From Streptomyces nodosus (GTDB lineage: Bacteria; Actinomycetota; Actinomycetes; Streptomycetales; Streptomycetaceae): DNA of 64,000 nucleotides. How positions within the stretch are numbered: the stretch's first letter is position 1; every line of letters starts with the position of its first letter. A model generated the notes under the pieces. The model did not search any database, was not told the origin of the DNA, and saw only the letters and a list, made by a program, of their open reading frames with translations. The stretch spans positions 992,001 through 1,056,000 of the forward strand of contig NZ_CP023747.1 of the NCBI RefSeq assembly GCF_008704995.1, read 5' to 3'. Below, in pieces: positions 36,082-44,405 of the stretch. The position numbers were made by a program, and so were the translations under genes.

Positions 36082-36702
36082 ATGGCGAAGTACTTCGACG
36101 TTCACCCCGACAACCCCCAGCCGCGCACGATCCACCAGGTCGCCGAGAGCATCAGGGACGGCGCGCTCGTGGTCTATCCGACGGACTCCTGCTTCGCGCT
36201 GGGGTGCCGGCTCGGCAGCCGCGACGGCATCGACCGCATCCGTACGATCCGTCATCTCGACGACCGTCACCACTTCACCCTGGTGTGCCGGGACTTCGCA
36301 CAGCTGGGCCAGTTCGTGCACGTCGACAAGGACGTCTTCCGCGCGATCAAGGCGTCCACGCCGGGCAGCTACACCTTCATCCTGCCCGCCACGCGCGAGG
36401 TGCCGCGCCGGCTGCTGCACCCGAAGAAGAAGACGGTCGGGGTCCGCATCCCCGACCATGTGGTGGCGCAGGCGCTGCTGGCCGAGCTCGGCGAGCCGCT
36501 TCTCTCCAGCACGCTGCTCCTTCCGGATGACGAGGAGCCGATGACCCAGGGCTGGGAGATCAAGGAGCGGCTCGACCACGCGGTGGACGCCGTGGTGGAC
36601 TCCGGCGACTGCGGCACCGAGCCGACGACGGTCATCGACTTCTCCGGCGGCGAGGCCGAGATCGTACGACGGGGCGCGGGCGACACCTCACGGTTCGAGT
36701 GA
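36082..36702 (+). CDS. YciO/Sua5-family protein (threonylcarbamoyl-AMP synthase-like)
   Basis: ATG 36082 gives a 206-residue protein beginning MAKYFDVHPDNPQPRTIHQVAESI, the exact register of YciO proteins; upstream frames lack support. Motifs of the YrdC fold include GALVVYPTDSCFALGCRLG, KASTPGSYTFILPATREVPRRLLHPKKKTVGVRIPDH, and the C-terminal TEPTTVIDFSGGEAEIVRRGAGDTSRFE. Sua5/YrdC enzymes make threonylcarbamoyl-AMP for tRNA t6A modification. YciO paralogues are related but their physiological role is less clear, and a primary TsaC/Sua5 probably exists elsewhere. The gene stands alone. Confidence 0.85.
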   Translation: MAKYFDVHPDNPQPRTIHQVAESIRDGALVVYPTDSCFALGCRLGSRDGIDRIRTIRHLDDRHHFTLVCRDFAQLGQFVHVDKDVFRAIKASTPGSYTFILPATREVPRRLLHPKKKTVGVRIPDHVVAQALLAELGEPLLSSTLLLPDDEEPMTQGWEIKERLDHAVDAVVDSGDCGTEPTTVIDFSGGEAEIVRRGAGDTSRFE

Positions 36703-36787
36703 CCTCCGGCCGCCGGGGCTCCCCGACGCCCCGGCGGCCGTCCGCCTGGCCCGGCGCCGACGACGGGTGCAGGCTGAGAAAGGAGCG

Positions 36788-36968
36788 CTAGGGCGTGTTT
36801 CGAAAGTGCCGTCTGCCCCGCGACGTCTGGCACGCACGCTCGCTGCGTTGTCGGGATCGCCCACGTACACCCAGTACGAGGACGACCCTCCGCCTTGCGA
36901 CCGCACGCACCAGACGCCGCAGGGCCCGCCCTCCGGGCGAACGACGCCACTTTCGAAACACGCCCTAG
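36788..36968. mobile_element. MITE-like element with 17-bp inverted repeats and CTAG duplication
   Basis: The left end CTAG-GGCGTGTTTCGAAAGTG (36788-36808) is the exact reverse complement of the right end CACTTTCGAAACACGCC-CTAG (36948-36968). The non-coding 181-bp element therefore has 17-bp terminal repeats flanked by CTAG on both sides, which is what a 4-bp target duplication of an IS5-like transposase would leave. The inner halves are also partly complementary around a central CGTAC-ACCCA-GTACG hairpin, so the whole unit could fold as one long stem. It sits between the yciO-like and DUF1876 genes and interrupts no frame. No transposase is present in the window. Confidence 0.8.
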
Positions 36969-36981
36969 GCCCGTTCGGCCG
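36968..36981 (+). promoter_or_regulatory. Candidate DevR/OsdR-like box before the DUF1876 gene
   Basis: GGCCCGTTCGGCCG matches 10 of the 12 defined positions of GGGCCG-NN-CGGCCC. It begins at the very last base of the MITE-like element and lies 25 bases before the DUF1876 start. It is the weakest of the single sites listed. Confidence 0.35.
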
Positions 36982-37005
36982 AATCGTCACGCGGAAGTGA
37001 TCACC

Positions 37006-37263
37006 ATGGAAGCCAAGCAGTGGACCGTGCAGATCTATATCACCGAGGACGGCGACGACACCCATGCGCGTGCCGTGCTGTCCACCCGCGACCCGGCGCC
37101 CGTCACCGGGCGGGGCGTGGCCCGGCGCAATCCGATCGACCGGCCCATCCCGGAGATCGGCGACGAACTCGCCGTCAGCCGCGCGCTGGAGGACCTCGCC
37201 ATCCGGCTGCATGACGTCGCCTCCGACGACATCGTGGCCCTGACGGGCCCCGTCGCACCGTGA
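37006..37263 (+). CDS. DUF1876-domain protein
   Basis: The protein is 85 residues, starting at ATG 37006 with GGAAGTG upstream. The sequence KQWTVQIYITEDGDDTHARAVLSTRDPAPVTGRGVARRNPIDRPIPEIGDELAVSRALEDLAIRLHDVASDDIVALTG covers the whole DUF1876 domain, which resembles a small double-stranded-RNA-binding-like fold. Members occur in actinobacterial stress and dormancy clusters, including mycobacterial DosR-regulon neighbourhoods as I recall. The function is unknown. It is the first gene of the stress island in this window, and a possible DevR-type box lies just upstream. Confidence 0.8.
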   Translation: MEAKQWTVQIYITEDGDDTHARAVLSTRDPAPVTGRGVARRNPIDRPIPEIGDELAVSRALEDLAIRLHDVASDDIVALTGPVAP

Positions 37264-37383
37264 CGCCGGAGGCATCGCCCAGCACCCCGGTGGCGGCTCA
37301 CGCGACATCGCAAGCCGCCACCGGCACGCCTCTCTTCCTTCTCACGCCTCAGGGCAGGGTTCCGGTGGCCACGGAACACGCCG

Positions 37384-38286
37384 TCACTGGTGGGGGACGA
37401 CGGCCACCGGGCAGCCGACGTGATGGATGACGGCGTGGGTGACGGGGCCGGTGCGCGGGACGGTGGGGCGCTCGGCCAGGCGGCGGCCGACGACCAGCAG
37501 GCTCGCCGAGGAGGCGGCCCGGACCACGGCGTTGGACGCCCGGTCCGCCACCACCGACTGGACGGCCTCCACATCGGGGTACTTGTCGCGCCACGGCTGG
37601 AGCACGGCCGAGAGGAAGCCCCGCCATTCCTCCGCCCGTTCCGGGCCGCTCACCAGGCCGATGTCCCCCGCGCCCAGGCCGACCGGGGACGGGCCGTTCC
37701 AGGCGTGCACGGCCCGCAGCCGGGCCCGTCGGAGGCGGGCGGCCTCGAAGGCGAACTGGATGACCTCCTCGCAGGGGTCCCCGACGTCGATGCCGAGCAC
37801 CACGTCCCGATAGCCGGTGCGTGCGGAGGTCTGCCCGCTGTCGGCGGGGAACCGCTCGTCCTCGGCCTCCTCGCCCGCCCGCACCAGGACCACGGGCCGG
37901 GTGGCCTTGGCCACCGCGCCGAGAGCCACCGACCCCACCAGGAATCCGGTGAAGCCGCTGAGTCCGCGTGAGCCCAGCACCAGGAGTTCGGCCCGTTCGG
38001 CCGCCTTCACCAGCGCCGGGGCGACCGGGCCCTCGATCTGCTCCTCGAACAGGCGTACGTCGGGATAGTGGTCGTGGAGGTGTTCCTCCGCCTCCCGCAG
38101 GACGCGCTCCGCCCGGCTCCGCCGGGCCGTGTCCGTCGCCTCGTCCCGCCCCTGACGCGGCTGCCAGTTCCAGGCGTGCACCAGGCGCAGCGGACGCTCA
38201 CGGCGCAGTGCCTCACGGGCCGCCCACGCGGCAGCGGACAGGCTCTCGGCCGATCCGTCGACTCCGGCAACGACGGGCGCACGCAT
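37384..38286 (-). CDS. Universal stress protein, tandem UspA domains (USP1)
   Basis: From ATG 38286 (GGAGGTG eight bases upstream) the protein is 300 residues with two UspA domains. Domain 1 (residues 1-140) ends in the ATP-binding loop LLVLGSRGLSGFTGFLVGSVALGAVAKATRPVVLV, a perfect G-x2-G-x9-G-S. Domain 2 (about 155-300) has VVLGIDVGDPCEEVIQFAFEAARLRRARLRAVHAW and a divergent loop (LLVVGRRLAERPTVPRTGPVTHAVIHHVGCPVAVVP). The length and build match mycobacterial DosR-regulon Usp proteins. A pair of DevR-like boxes lies 71-105 bases upstream. It is transcribed away from the GH65 gene. Confidence 0.9.
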   Translation of the reverse strand: MRAPVVAGVDGSAESLSAAAWAAREALRRERPLRLVHAWNWQPRQGRDEATDTARRSRAERVLREAEEHLHDHYPDVRLFEEQIEGPVAPALVKAAERAELLVLGSRGLSGFTGFLVGSVALGAVAKATRPVVLVRAGEEAEDERFPADSGQTSARTGYRDVVLGIDVGDPCEEVIQFAFEAARLRRARLRAVHAWNGPSPVGLGAGDIGLVSGPERAEEWRGFLSAVLQPWRDKYPDVEAVQSVVADRASNAVVRAASSASLLVVGRRLAERPTVPRTGPVTHAVIHHVGCPVAVVPHQ

Positions 38287-38356
38287 GAGGCCCACCTCCA
38301 GCGCTCGGTCTCCTCAGTCCAGTAGTAGCGTCCCGCCGCGCACCCCGCGAGGCGAT

Positions 38357-38391
38357 GGGCCCTCAGGACCCGGCGCGGGACCGTCCGGCCC
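38357..38391 (-). promoter_or_regulatory. Paired candidate DevR/OsdR-like boxes upstream of USP1
   Basis: GGGCCCTCAGGACC (38357-38370, 9/12) and GGACCGTCCGGCCC (38378-38391, 11/12 to GGGCCG-NN-CGGCCC) start exactly 21 bp apart, that is, on the same helix face. They lie 71-105 bases upstream of the USP1 start codon. Confidence 0.55.
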
Positions 38392-38434
38392 AAGCCCCGG
38401 GTTTCTGCCGTCCCGGGGCTGATGTCACGGCTGT

Positions 38435-40843
38435 TCAGGCCCCGGACGTCACGGTGTGCCCGGTCTCCAGCGGCAGCCGGCAGGTCTCCCCCGGACGGAC
38501 GCACACCGAGCGGTCCGGCAGCCGGACGTCGATCGGGGAACGGCCGGACGCCGGCACCTCGATCTCCAGCACCCCGTACCCGAGGCGCAGCCGTACACCC
38601 CAGTGGCCCCGGTAGTGGACGGCGAACCCGTACGACAGCTCCGGCGGCACCACGGGGTCGAGCCAGAGCGCCCCGTCACGGGTCTCCAGGCCGGGCAGTC
38701 CGCGCTGGACGACATCGAGGGTGCCCGCCATGGCGCCGAGGTGGATGCCCTCCCCGGTGGTGCCGCCCTGCACATCGGCGATGTCACCGCGCAGCGCCTC
38801 CAGACAGAAGGTCCAGGCCTCGGCGCGCCGGGCCCTGGCCAGCACCCAGCCGTGGACCACGCTGCTGAGGGTGGAGCCATGGCTGGTACGGGCCAGGTAG
38901 TGGTCGACGGTGCGCCGCCAGGTCTCCTCGTCCAGCCGATGGCCCAGACGGGCGAAGATCTCCTGGAGCTCGCGCGGTGCGAAGAGATAACCCAGCATCA
39001 GCACATCCGCCTGTTTGGAGGCCTGGTAGCGGTTGACGCTGTCGCCCTCCGCCTCCAGGATCCGGTCCAGACGGCGGATGTCGCCGTACCGCTCCCGGTA
39101 GCCGTCCCAGTCGAGTTCCGTGAGGTCGCCATAGCCGTCGAACTGGCTGATCACCGCGTCGTGGAAGGGCACATGGAGGGTGTGGGAGACCTCGTCCCAG
39201 CGGACCAGTTCCCCGTCGTCCAGACCGGTGCGCTCGGCCAGTTCCCGGCGGCGGGGCTCGGGGAGGGCGCGCAGCACCTCCAGGGTGCGGGCGAGCACCC
39301 AGGCGGCGGTGACATTGGTGTACGCGTTGTCGTCGAGGCCGGGCCGCCGCGCGCCGGGGTAGGCGTCGTGATACTCGTCGGGGCCGACCACGCCGCGGAT
39401 GCGGTGCCGGCCCAGGCTCTTGTCGTAGGTCGCCGAGTCCGCCCAGAAACGGGCGATCTGCAGCAGCATCTCGGCGCCCTTGGTGTGCAGGAACTCGGCG
39501 TCGCCGCTCGCCTCGCAGTACTGCCACACGTTGTACGCCACGGCCGAGCCGACATGCCACTGGAGCCGGGTGTGGTCGGGCAGCCAGCGTCCGGAGCGCG
39601 GGTTGAGGTGCAGTTCCTGGGTCTCCTCGCGTCCGTCGCTGCCGCTCTGCCACGGATACAGCGCCCCCCGCCTGCCGATCGCGCGGGCCGCGGCGCAGGC
39701 CCGCTCCAGACGCCGGTGGCGATAGCGGAGCAGGGCCCGGGACACCTCGGGGAAGTGCAGATTGAGGTAGGGCAGCACGAACAGCTCGTCCCAGAAGACA
39801 TGCCCCCGGTAGGCCTCCCCGTGCAGTCCCCGGGCGGGCACGCCCACATCGAGGTCCTCGGTGTGCGGGGAGAGCGTCTGCAGCACATGGAAGAGGTGCA
39901 GCCGCAGCACTCGGCCGGCCTCGCCGGGGACATCGAGGCGGGCCCGGCGCCAGAGCTGGCTCCAGGCGGTGAGATGGGTCCTGAGCAGGGCGTCGAAGCC
40001 GGGTGCCGCGGCCACCCGGTCCAGCGCCGCGTCCAGCGGGTCGCTGATGGCGGGGTCGCGGGAGGTGTGCAGGGCGACGGTCTTGTCGACGGTGACGGTC
40101 CGGCCGGGCGTCAGCAGCAGAGAGACCCGCTGGAGGGCGCGGGGGAAGGTGTGCCGCGCGGTGACGGGCGCCCCGGCGGTCAGCCTGGCCGCCAGACCGA
40201 TCCGGATGTCGGAGGTGCGGGTGCGGCAGCGCAGCCATACGGTGTCCGCGGCGGCGTCACCGGAGTGCACATGCACCAGATGGCGGCCGTCCAGGTCGTG
40301 GTACCGCGGCACACCGGCATTGCTGACGCCCCCGTCGAGCGCGGCCTCGACCTCCAGTTCGCCGGTGAAGCCGTCGGCAGTGAACTCGGTGCGCAGTGCG
40401 GCCATATGGGGGTCGGCCATATGCACCAGACGCAGCTGGCGCACGGTCAGCGTGCCCCCGGTGCGGAGCCCGTAGCGGGTCCGGCGTTCGAGCAGCCCCG
40501 CGGAGAGATGCAGGACCTGGTCGTGGGCGAGCACGGTGCCCGTGTCCGGGGTGAGCCAGCGCTCCCCCGCGGGGCGGAAGCGCAGCGGCAGCCAGTTCGG
40601 CAGGTTGACCATGTCCTCGTTCTGCACCTGGTGTCCCGCCACCAGCGAGGTGAGCCGGTTGTAGCAGCCGGCCACATAGGTGCCCGGATAGTGGAACGGG
40701 CCGGCCCCGCATTCGGGCAGCGTCCCGCGCGTGGCGAAATAGCCGTTGCCCAGGGTGCACAGGGACTCCCGCAGGCGTTCGCCCGCCGGGTCGTACCCCT
40801 CGTACTGCCAGGTCCAGCCGGTCACTGCGGGGGTGTCTCCCAC
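38435..40843 (-). CDS. Glycoside hydrolase family 65 protein, probable disaccharide phosphorylase
   Basis: I take GTG 40843 (GGAGG seven bases upstream; GTG 40879 is possible), giving 802 residues. The order is an N-terminal beta-sandwich domain (WQYEGYDPAGERLRESLCTLGNGYFATRGTLPE), a helical barrel, and a C-terminal jelly roll. The general acid lies in GVVGPDEYHDAYPG. KQADVLMLGYLF and RTSHGSTLSSVVHGWVLAR correspond to the substrate- and phosphate-binding loops of GH65 phosphorylases, so phosphorolysis of an alpha-glucobiose such as maltose, trehalose or kojibiose is likelier than hydrolysis. It lies 58 bases after USP2 on the same strand and probably shares its transcript; no beta-phosphoglucomutase gene is adjacent. 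Confidence 0.85.
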   Translation of the reverse strand: MGDTPAVTGWTWQYEGYDPAGERLRESLCTLGNGYFATRGTLPECGAGPFHYPGTYVAGCYNRLTSLVAGHQVQNEDMVNLPNWLPLRFRPAGERWLTPDTGTVLAHDQVLHLSAGLLERRTRYGLRTGGTLTVRQLRLVHMADPHMAALRTEFTADGFTGELEVEAALDGGVSNAGVPRYHDLDGRHLVHVHSGDAAADTVWLRCRTRTSDIRIGLAARLTAGAPVTARHTFPRALQRVSLLLTPGRTVTVDKTVALHTSRDPAISDPLDAALDRVAAAPGFDALLRTHLTAWSQLWRRARLDVPGEAGRVLRLHLFHVLQTLSPHTEDLDVGVPARGLHGEAYRGHVFWDELFVLPYLNLHFPEVSRALLRYRHRRLERACAAARAIGRRGALYPWQSGSDGREETQELHLNPRSGRWLPDHTRLQWHVGSAVAYNVWQYCEASGDAEFLHTKGAEMLLQIARFWADSATYDKSLGRHRIRGVVGPDEYHDAYPGARRPGLDDNAYTNVTAAWVLARTLEVLRALPEPRRRELAERTGLDDGELVRWDEVSHTLHVPFHDAVISQFDGYGDLTELDWDGYRERYGDIRRLDRILEAEGDSVNRYQASKQADVLMLGYLFAPRELQEIFARLGHRLDEETWRRTVDHYLARTSHGSTLSSVVHGWVLARARRAEAWTFCLEALRGDIADVQGGTTGEGIHLGAMAGTLDVVQRGLPGLETRDGALWLDPVVPPELSYGFAVHYRGHWGVRLRLGYGVLEIEVPASGRSPIDVRLPDRSVCVRPGETCRLPLETGHTVTSGA

Positions 40844-40901
40844 GAGCGGCCTCCGGGGTCGGTACGGCGCTGTCCGCACCAGTCTCCGTCGTCCGGGGCG
40901 C

Positions 40902-41786
40902 TCACACCCGCCGGGGCACGATCGCGACCGGGCAGTGCGCGTGGTGCAGCAGGGTATGGGCCACCCGGCCGAGCTGGAGGCCGAAGTGGCTGTGCCGGCG
41001 CAGTGTCCCGATGACGACGAGATCGGCGGCGGCCGAGCGTCTCAGCAGGACCGTACGGGCCGCTCCCTCGGCCGTGGCGCGGCGCACCCGGACGTCCGGG
41101 TGCGCCGCCGTCATCTCGTCGAGCAGGTCGTCGAGCGCTTCGGACGCCTGTTCCTCGTGCCGGTGTGCGAGTTCCCCGGTGAGCAGAGGGTGCCCGGCGG
41201 GCTCGTGCGCGGGGCGGCGCCAGGCCCGTACGACATCCAGGACGCAGTCGCGCGCCCGCGCCTCCCGGAAGGCGAAACGCACCGCCTCGTCGCTCGTCGC
41301 CGGGTCCCCGGCACCGAGCAGGATCCGTTCGTGCACCCCGGCCAGACCGGCCTTGTCGCCGCGGACCACCACCACCGGGCAGCGGGCCCGGGCGGCCACG
41401 GCCAGGCCGACCGAGCCGAGGAGCAGTCCCCTCAGCCCGCCGAGGCCCCGGGAGCCGGTCACCAGTCCGGCGGCGTGGTCACCCTCGCGCAGCAGGGCGA
41501 CCACCGCGTCCTCGGGCAGCACCTCCGTGGAGACCTTCACCCCGGGGTGGCGCCGACGGGCGCGTTCCGCCGCGGAGGCGACGACGTTCTCGGCCATGAC
41601 CTGCTCGGACGGACGTTCGACGGCACTCTCCGACACGCCGACTTCATAGCGCTCCCAGAGCGAGGCGTACACCAGCCGGAGCGGCAGCCGGTGCCGGGCG
41701 GCCTCGTCCACGGCCCAGTCGACCGCCGTCAGACTGGAGTCCGAGCCGTCGACCCCGACGACCAGGGGCAGTCCCCTCTCCGCCAC
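40902..41786 (-). CDS. Universal stress protein, tandem UspA domains (USP2)
   Basis: This 294-residue protein starts at GTG 41786 behind GAGGGAG. Domain 1 starts LPLVVGVDGSDSSLTAVDWAVDEAARHRLPLRLVYA and ends with the intact ATP loop GLVTGSRGLGGLRGLLLGSVGLAVAARARCPVVVV. Domain 2 starts ILLGAGDPATSDEAVRFAFREARARDCVLDVVRAW and ends with a degenerate loop (VVIGTLRRHSHFGLQLGRVAHTLLHHAHCPVAIVP). It heads a probable two-gene transcript with the GH65 enzyme and is divergent from the cNMP-fold gene, sharing a 656-bp regulatory region. Confidence 0.9.
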   Translation of the reverse strand: MAERGLPLVVGVDGSDSSLTAVDWAVDEAARHRLPLRLVYASLWERYEVGVSESAVERPSEQVMAENVVASAAERARRRHPGVKVSTEVLPEDAVVALLREGDHAAGLVTGSRGLGGLRGLLLGSVGLAVAARARCPVVVVRGDKAGLAGVHERILLGAGDPATSDEAVRFAFREARARDCVLDVVRAWRRPAHEPAGHPLLTGELAHRHEEQASEALDDLLDEMTAAHPDVRVRRATAEGAARTVLLRRSAAADLVVIGTLRRHSHFGLQLGRVAHTLLHHAHCPVAIVPRRV

Positions 41787-41880
41787 GCTCCCTCACCGCC
41801 TTTCACCGGACCTCATATTTCACCCCTTATACATATATTCGCGCCTTGTCGGCGACGGTCACGTCCGTGGCCCGGGCCGG

Positions 41881-41925
41881 GGGCCGTACGGTCACGCCTC
41901 GCCGCGGGGTGGGGCCGGTCGGCCC
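41881..41925. promoter_or_regulatory. Candidate DevR/OsdR-like boxes near USP2 (one perfect)
   Basis: GGGCCGTACGGTCA (41881-41894, 10/12) and the perfect GGGCCGGTCGGCCC (41912-41925) start 31 bp apart, about three helical turns. They lie 95-139 bases upstream of the USP2 start codon. Confidence 0.6.
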
Positions 41926-42230
41926 TGGCGGTTCCGGTGCTCTCGTGGTGTCCTGAAGATGACGGGAAGGACCCCGTGAAGAGACGCGGGGAAGCGGCCG
42001 GCGGCCGCGCACCGCGCAATCAGGATCCGGGAGAACCGGATGGGGCCCTTCCCGCCCCTTCCCGGGGTATCGGTGCCGGCCATGTGCCACGCAGCCGGGA
42101 CGACCGTGTCCTCCCCCGCTCCGTCCCGGCGGGCACCGTGCCCGGGAGGCCGGAGAACCCGGGACGTGCCCCGCCGCGGGATCCCTTCGCTCACGCCTCC
42201 GCGCTCCGTCCCGTCCCCGTCCGCCAGGTG

Positions 42231-42265
42231 GGGCCGAACGACCCCCGCCGGGGACCGCTCGGCCC
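42231..42265. promoter_or_regulatory. Paired candidate DevR/OsdR-like boxes before the cNMP-fold gene
   Basis: GGGCCGAACGACCC (42231-42244) and GGACCGCTCGGCCC (42252-42265), each 11/12, start exactly 21 bp apart and lie 178-212 bases upstream of the cNMP-fold start codon. Two near-perfect copies at this spacing are hard to attribute to chance. Confidence 0.6.
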
Positions 42266-42442
42266 GTGGTGCCGTCGGCCGTCGGACACCCACCCTGTAG
42301 GCAGAAAGGCACGGCACTCCGGCACGCGGGACCGGCATCGGCACCGGGGCGAGCACGGCACCGCACGGCGGACTCGCCGAGGGGCCGCGTCGACACGAAC
42401 GGCCGACGAGCCGCGTCGACAGGAACGAAAGGACACGGAGCG

Positions 42443-42895
42443 ATGACCTCTGTCACCACCATGACCGCCGCCCTTCCGGTCGAGTACCGCGAGCGGCTGA
42501 TGCGGATCGCCCGCGAGGTCTCCTTCGAGGAGGGGGCTCGGCTGTTCGAGGAGGGCCGGCGCGCCGACCGGTTCTGGATCGTACGGACCGGGACCGTGGC
42601 CCTGGACCTGCATGTGCCCGGCCGCCGGGCCGCCGTCATCGAGTCGCTGGGCCATGGTGAACTGGTGGGCTGGTCCTGGCACTTCACGCCCCATGTGTGG
42701 CAGCTGGGCGCCGAGGCCGCGTCCCCGGTGCGGGCCTACGAGTTCGACGCGGTGACCGTGCGGGCGATGTGCGAGGAGGACCCCGAGTTCGGCCGTGCCG
42801 TCGCGGTCTGGGTCGGCCGGGTGCTCGCCCACCGGCTGAACGCGGCCCGTACCCGGCTGCTCGACCTGTACGCCCCCTACGGCAGCGGCGGCTGA
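42443..42895 (+). CDS. Stand-alone cyclic-nucleotide-binding-fold protein (copy 1)
   Basis: This 150-residue protein starts at ATG 42443 (AAGGA/GGAG upstream). It consists of one cNMP-type beta-roll (EVSFEEGARLFEEGRRADRFWIVRTGTVALDLHVPGRRAAVIESLGHGELVGWSWHFTPHVWQLGAEAASPVRAYEFDAVTVRAMCEEDPEFGRAVAVWVGRVLAHRLNAARTRLLDLY) with the C-helix. No DNA-binding domain is present. The phosphate-binding cassette normally reading GE(L/I)..PR.A is here GHGELVGWSWHFTPHVWQLGA without the key Arg, so cyclic-nucleotide binding is doubtful. It may instead bind a different ligand or a partner. It is followed by a CBS-BON gene 134 bases downstream. Confidence 0.8.
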   Translation: MTSVTTMTAALPVEYRERLMRIAREVSFEEGARLFEEGRRADRFWIVRTGTVALDLHVPGRRAAVIESLGHGELVGWSWHFTPHVWQLGAEAASPVRAYEFDAVTVRAMCEEDPEFGRAVAVWVGRVLAHRLNAARTRLLDLYAPYGSGG

Positions 42896-43029
42896 CCGGA
42901 CACCGGAACCGCCCCGCGATCCATGCGGCCCGTGCCCCGCCCCTCCTGCCCCCGTTCCCCGTGCGTTCCGGCCGCCCGGCCTCACCGCCGGGCCCGTCGG
43001 ACCGCACCCGACGTCCCGTGGAGGAGACC

Positions 43030-43680
43030 GTGACCGGCAATCCGCACGTCGTGAGCGACGTGATGACCCGCAGTGTCGTCGCCGTCAGCCGTGACGCGCC
43101 GTTCAAGGACATCGTCAGGCTCATGGGGCAGTGGAAGGTCAGTGCCCTTCCGGTGCTGGAGGGGGAGGGCCGTGTGGTCGGGGTCGTCTCCGAGGCCGAT
43201 CTGCTGCCCAAGGAGGAGTTCCGCGACAGTGATCCGGACCGCGGTACGCAGCTACGGCGGCTGTCCGATCTGGAGAAGGCCGGCGCGGTCACCGCGGGAG
43301 AGCTGATGAGCACGCCCGCGGTCTGTGTCCACGCCGACAGCACGCTCGCCCAGGCCGCCCGGCTGATGGCCCGGCGGAGGATCAAGCGGCTCCCGGTGGT
43401 CGACGCCGAGGGCATGCTCGAGGGCGTCGTCAGCCGCGCCGATCTGCTGAAGGTCTTTCTGCGGCCGGACGGCGAGATCGCCGACGAGGTGCGGCGCGAC
43501 ATCGCCGACATCCTCTTCCCGTCTCCGGTGGAGCCCATCCATGTCATGGTCACCGAGGGCGTGGTCACCCTCACCGGGAAGGTCCAGGACACGGCGCTGA
43601 TCCCGGTGGCCGTCCGCCTGGCGCGCGCCATCGAGGGCGTGGTGGACGTGGACTGCCATCTGTCGGGGGTGAACGACTGA
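43030..43680 (+). CDS. CBS-pair plus BON-domain protein (copy 1)
   Basis: This 216-residue protein begins at GTG 43030, right behind GGAGGAGA. Two CBS motifs span residues about 6-70 (VSDVMTRSVVAVSRDAPFKDIVRLMGQWKVSALPVLEGEGRVVGVVSEADLL) and 92-150 (AGELMSTPAVCVHADSTLAQAARLMARRRIKRLPVVDAEGMLEGVVSRADLL). A C-terminal BON domain follows (PIHVMVTEGVVTLTGKVQDTALIPVAVRLARAIEGVVDVDCHL). CBS pairs usually sense adenosyl ligands and BON domains bind membranes or proteins. The architecture is common in hypoxia and dormancy clusters of actinobacteria. Confidence 0.88.
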   Translation: MTGNPHVVSDVMTRSVVAVSRDAPFKDIVRLMGQWKVSALPVLEGEGRVVGVVSEADLLPKEEFRDSDPDRGTQLRRLSDLEKAGAVTAGELMSTPAVCVHADSTLAQAARLMARRRIKRLPVVDAEGMLEGVVSRADLLKVFLRPDGEIADEVRRDIADILFPSPVEPIHVMVTEGVVTLTGKVQDTALIPVAVRLARAIEGVVDVDCHLSGVND

Positions 43681-43724
43681 CGTCCCTCCTCGGACGTCCG
43701 TCGGCGGTCAGGTCCGCCTCGGGG

Positions 43725-43742
43725 CCGGTGGCTTCGCACCGG
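43725..43742. terminator. Stem-loop between convergent CBS-BON and Rv1733c-like genes
   Basis: CCGGTG and CACCGG flank a six-base GCTTCG loop midway in the 70-base gap between converging genes, so it could end both transcripts. It is short and lacks a T tract. Confidence 0.45.
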
Positions 43743-43750
43743 GGCGGCAC

Positions 43751-44341
43751 TCAGCCGATCGTCCTGCGCCACCGGGGGCCGACGGTCTCCCACTCCTTGT
43801 CCCACGCCTCCAGGCGCTGCCGCTCCAGACGACCGCGTACCAGCCATCCGCAGACCAGCACCCCGCTCGCGGTGCCGAGCCCGACCAGCGAGCCGACGAG
43901 CCCCGCCTGCAACCGCATCTGTTCCGCGGTGGCCGGCCGGGAGACCAGATCGCCCCGCTGATCCGTCCACACGGTGACCGGGCTGCCCGCCTTCAGCCCC
44001 GGCTCGACCGCGACCAGGCCCTCGTGCGGCGTGCCCGCGGCGGTCCAGCGCACCTTCGCCCACACGCTGCCATTGCCGTACTCGGGCACCGCCCGGGAAG
44101 TCACCGCCGCGTTCTCGGCCAGCACGGCGGCCACCGGATGCGCCCGGGCGCCGCGCTCGGCGAGTCCGTACTCCACCGCCCCCGCCGCGGCCCGCCCCGC
44201 GAGCACCCCGGCCAGCAGGACCAGTACCCAGGTGGCGAGGACGACCCACGCCTCCAGAAGGTCGCTCGGGCGCCTGAGCGGGTTGCGCCGCCACCGCCAC
44301 AGCCACACCTTCGCCCCCGCGGTACGACGTGTCGTCGCCAT
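43751..44341 (-). CDS. Rv1733c-like membrane protein (copy 1)
   Basis: This 196-residue protein has the family layout: a basic Arg/Trp-rich start (WLWRWRRNPLRRPSDLLEAW), a first membrane segment (WVVLATWVLVLLAGVLAGRAAAGAV), and an exposed beta-rich loop (VRWTAAGTPHEGLVAVEPGLKAGSPVTVWTDQRGDLV). A second membrane segment (AGLVGSLVGLGTASGVLVCGWLV) and a basic C-terminus (GPRWRRTIG) follow. Mycobacterial Rv1733c is a DosR-regulon protein of unknown function. It lies 64 bases after CBS-BON copy 2 on the same strand and is probably co-transcribed with it. Confidence 0.82.
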   Translation of the reverse strand: MATTRRTAGAKVWLWRWRRNPLRRPSDLLEAWVVLATWVLVLLAGVLAGRAAAGAVEYGLAERGARAHPVAAVLAENAAVTSRAVPEYGNGSVWAKVRWTAAGTPHEGLVAVEPGLKAGSPVTVWTDQRGDLVSRPATAEQMRLQAGLVGSLVGLGTASGVLVCGWLVRGRLERQRLEAWDKEWETVGPRWRRTIG

Positions 44342-44405
44342 CGGTCGTCACCTTCTTCCGCGTACGCGGGCCGTGACTTCTCCGGGGACGTCCCTGAGAC
44401 GGGGG

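Larger units (their letters stand above)
41787..42442. other. Large divergent regulatory region, USP2 / cNMP-fold gene
   Basis: These 656 bases hold no convincing gene. They contain an AT-rich island (41813-41845, with TTATACATATATTC), unusual in this genome and likely part of the USP2 promoter. They also contain four copies of the GGGCCG-NN-CGGCCC-type box, described separately, two near each side. No clear -35/-10 could be fixed for the cNMP-fold gene. Confidence 0.6.
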
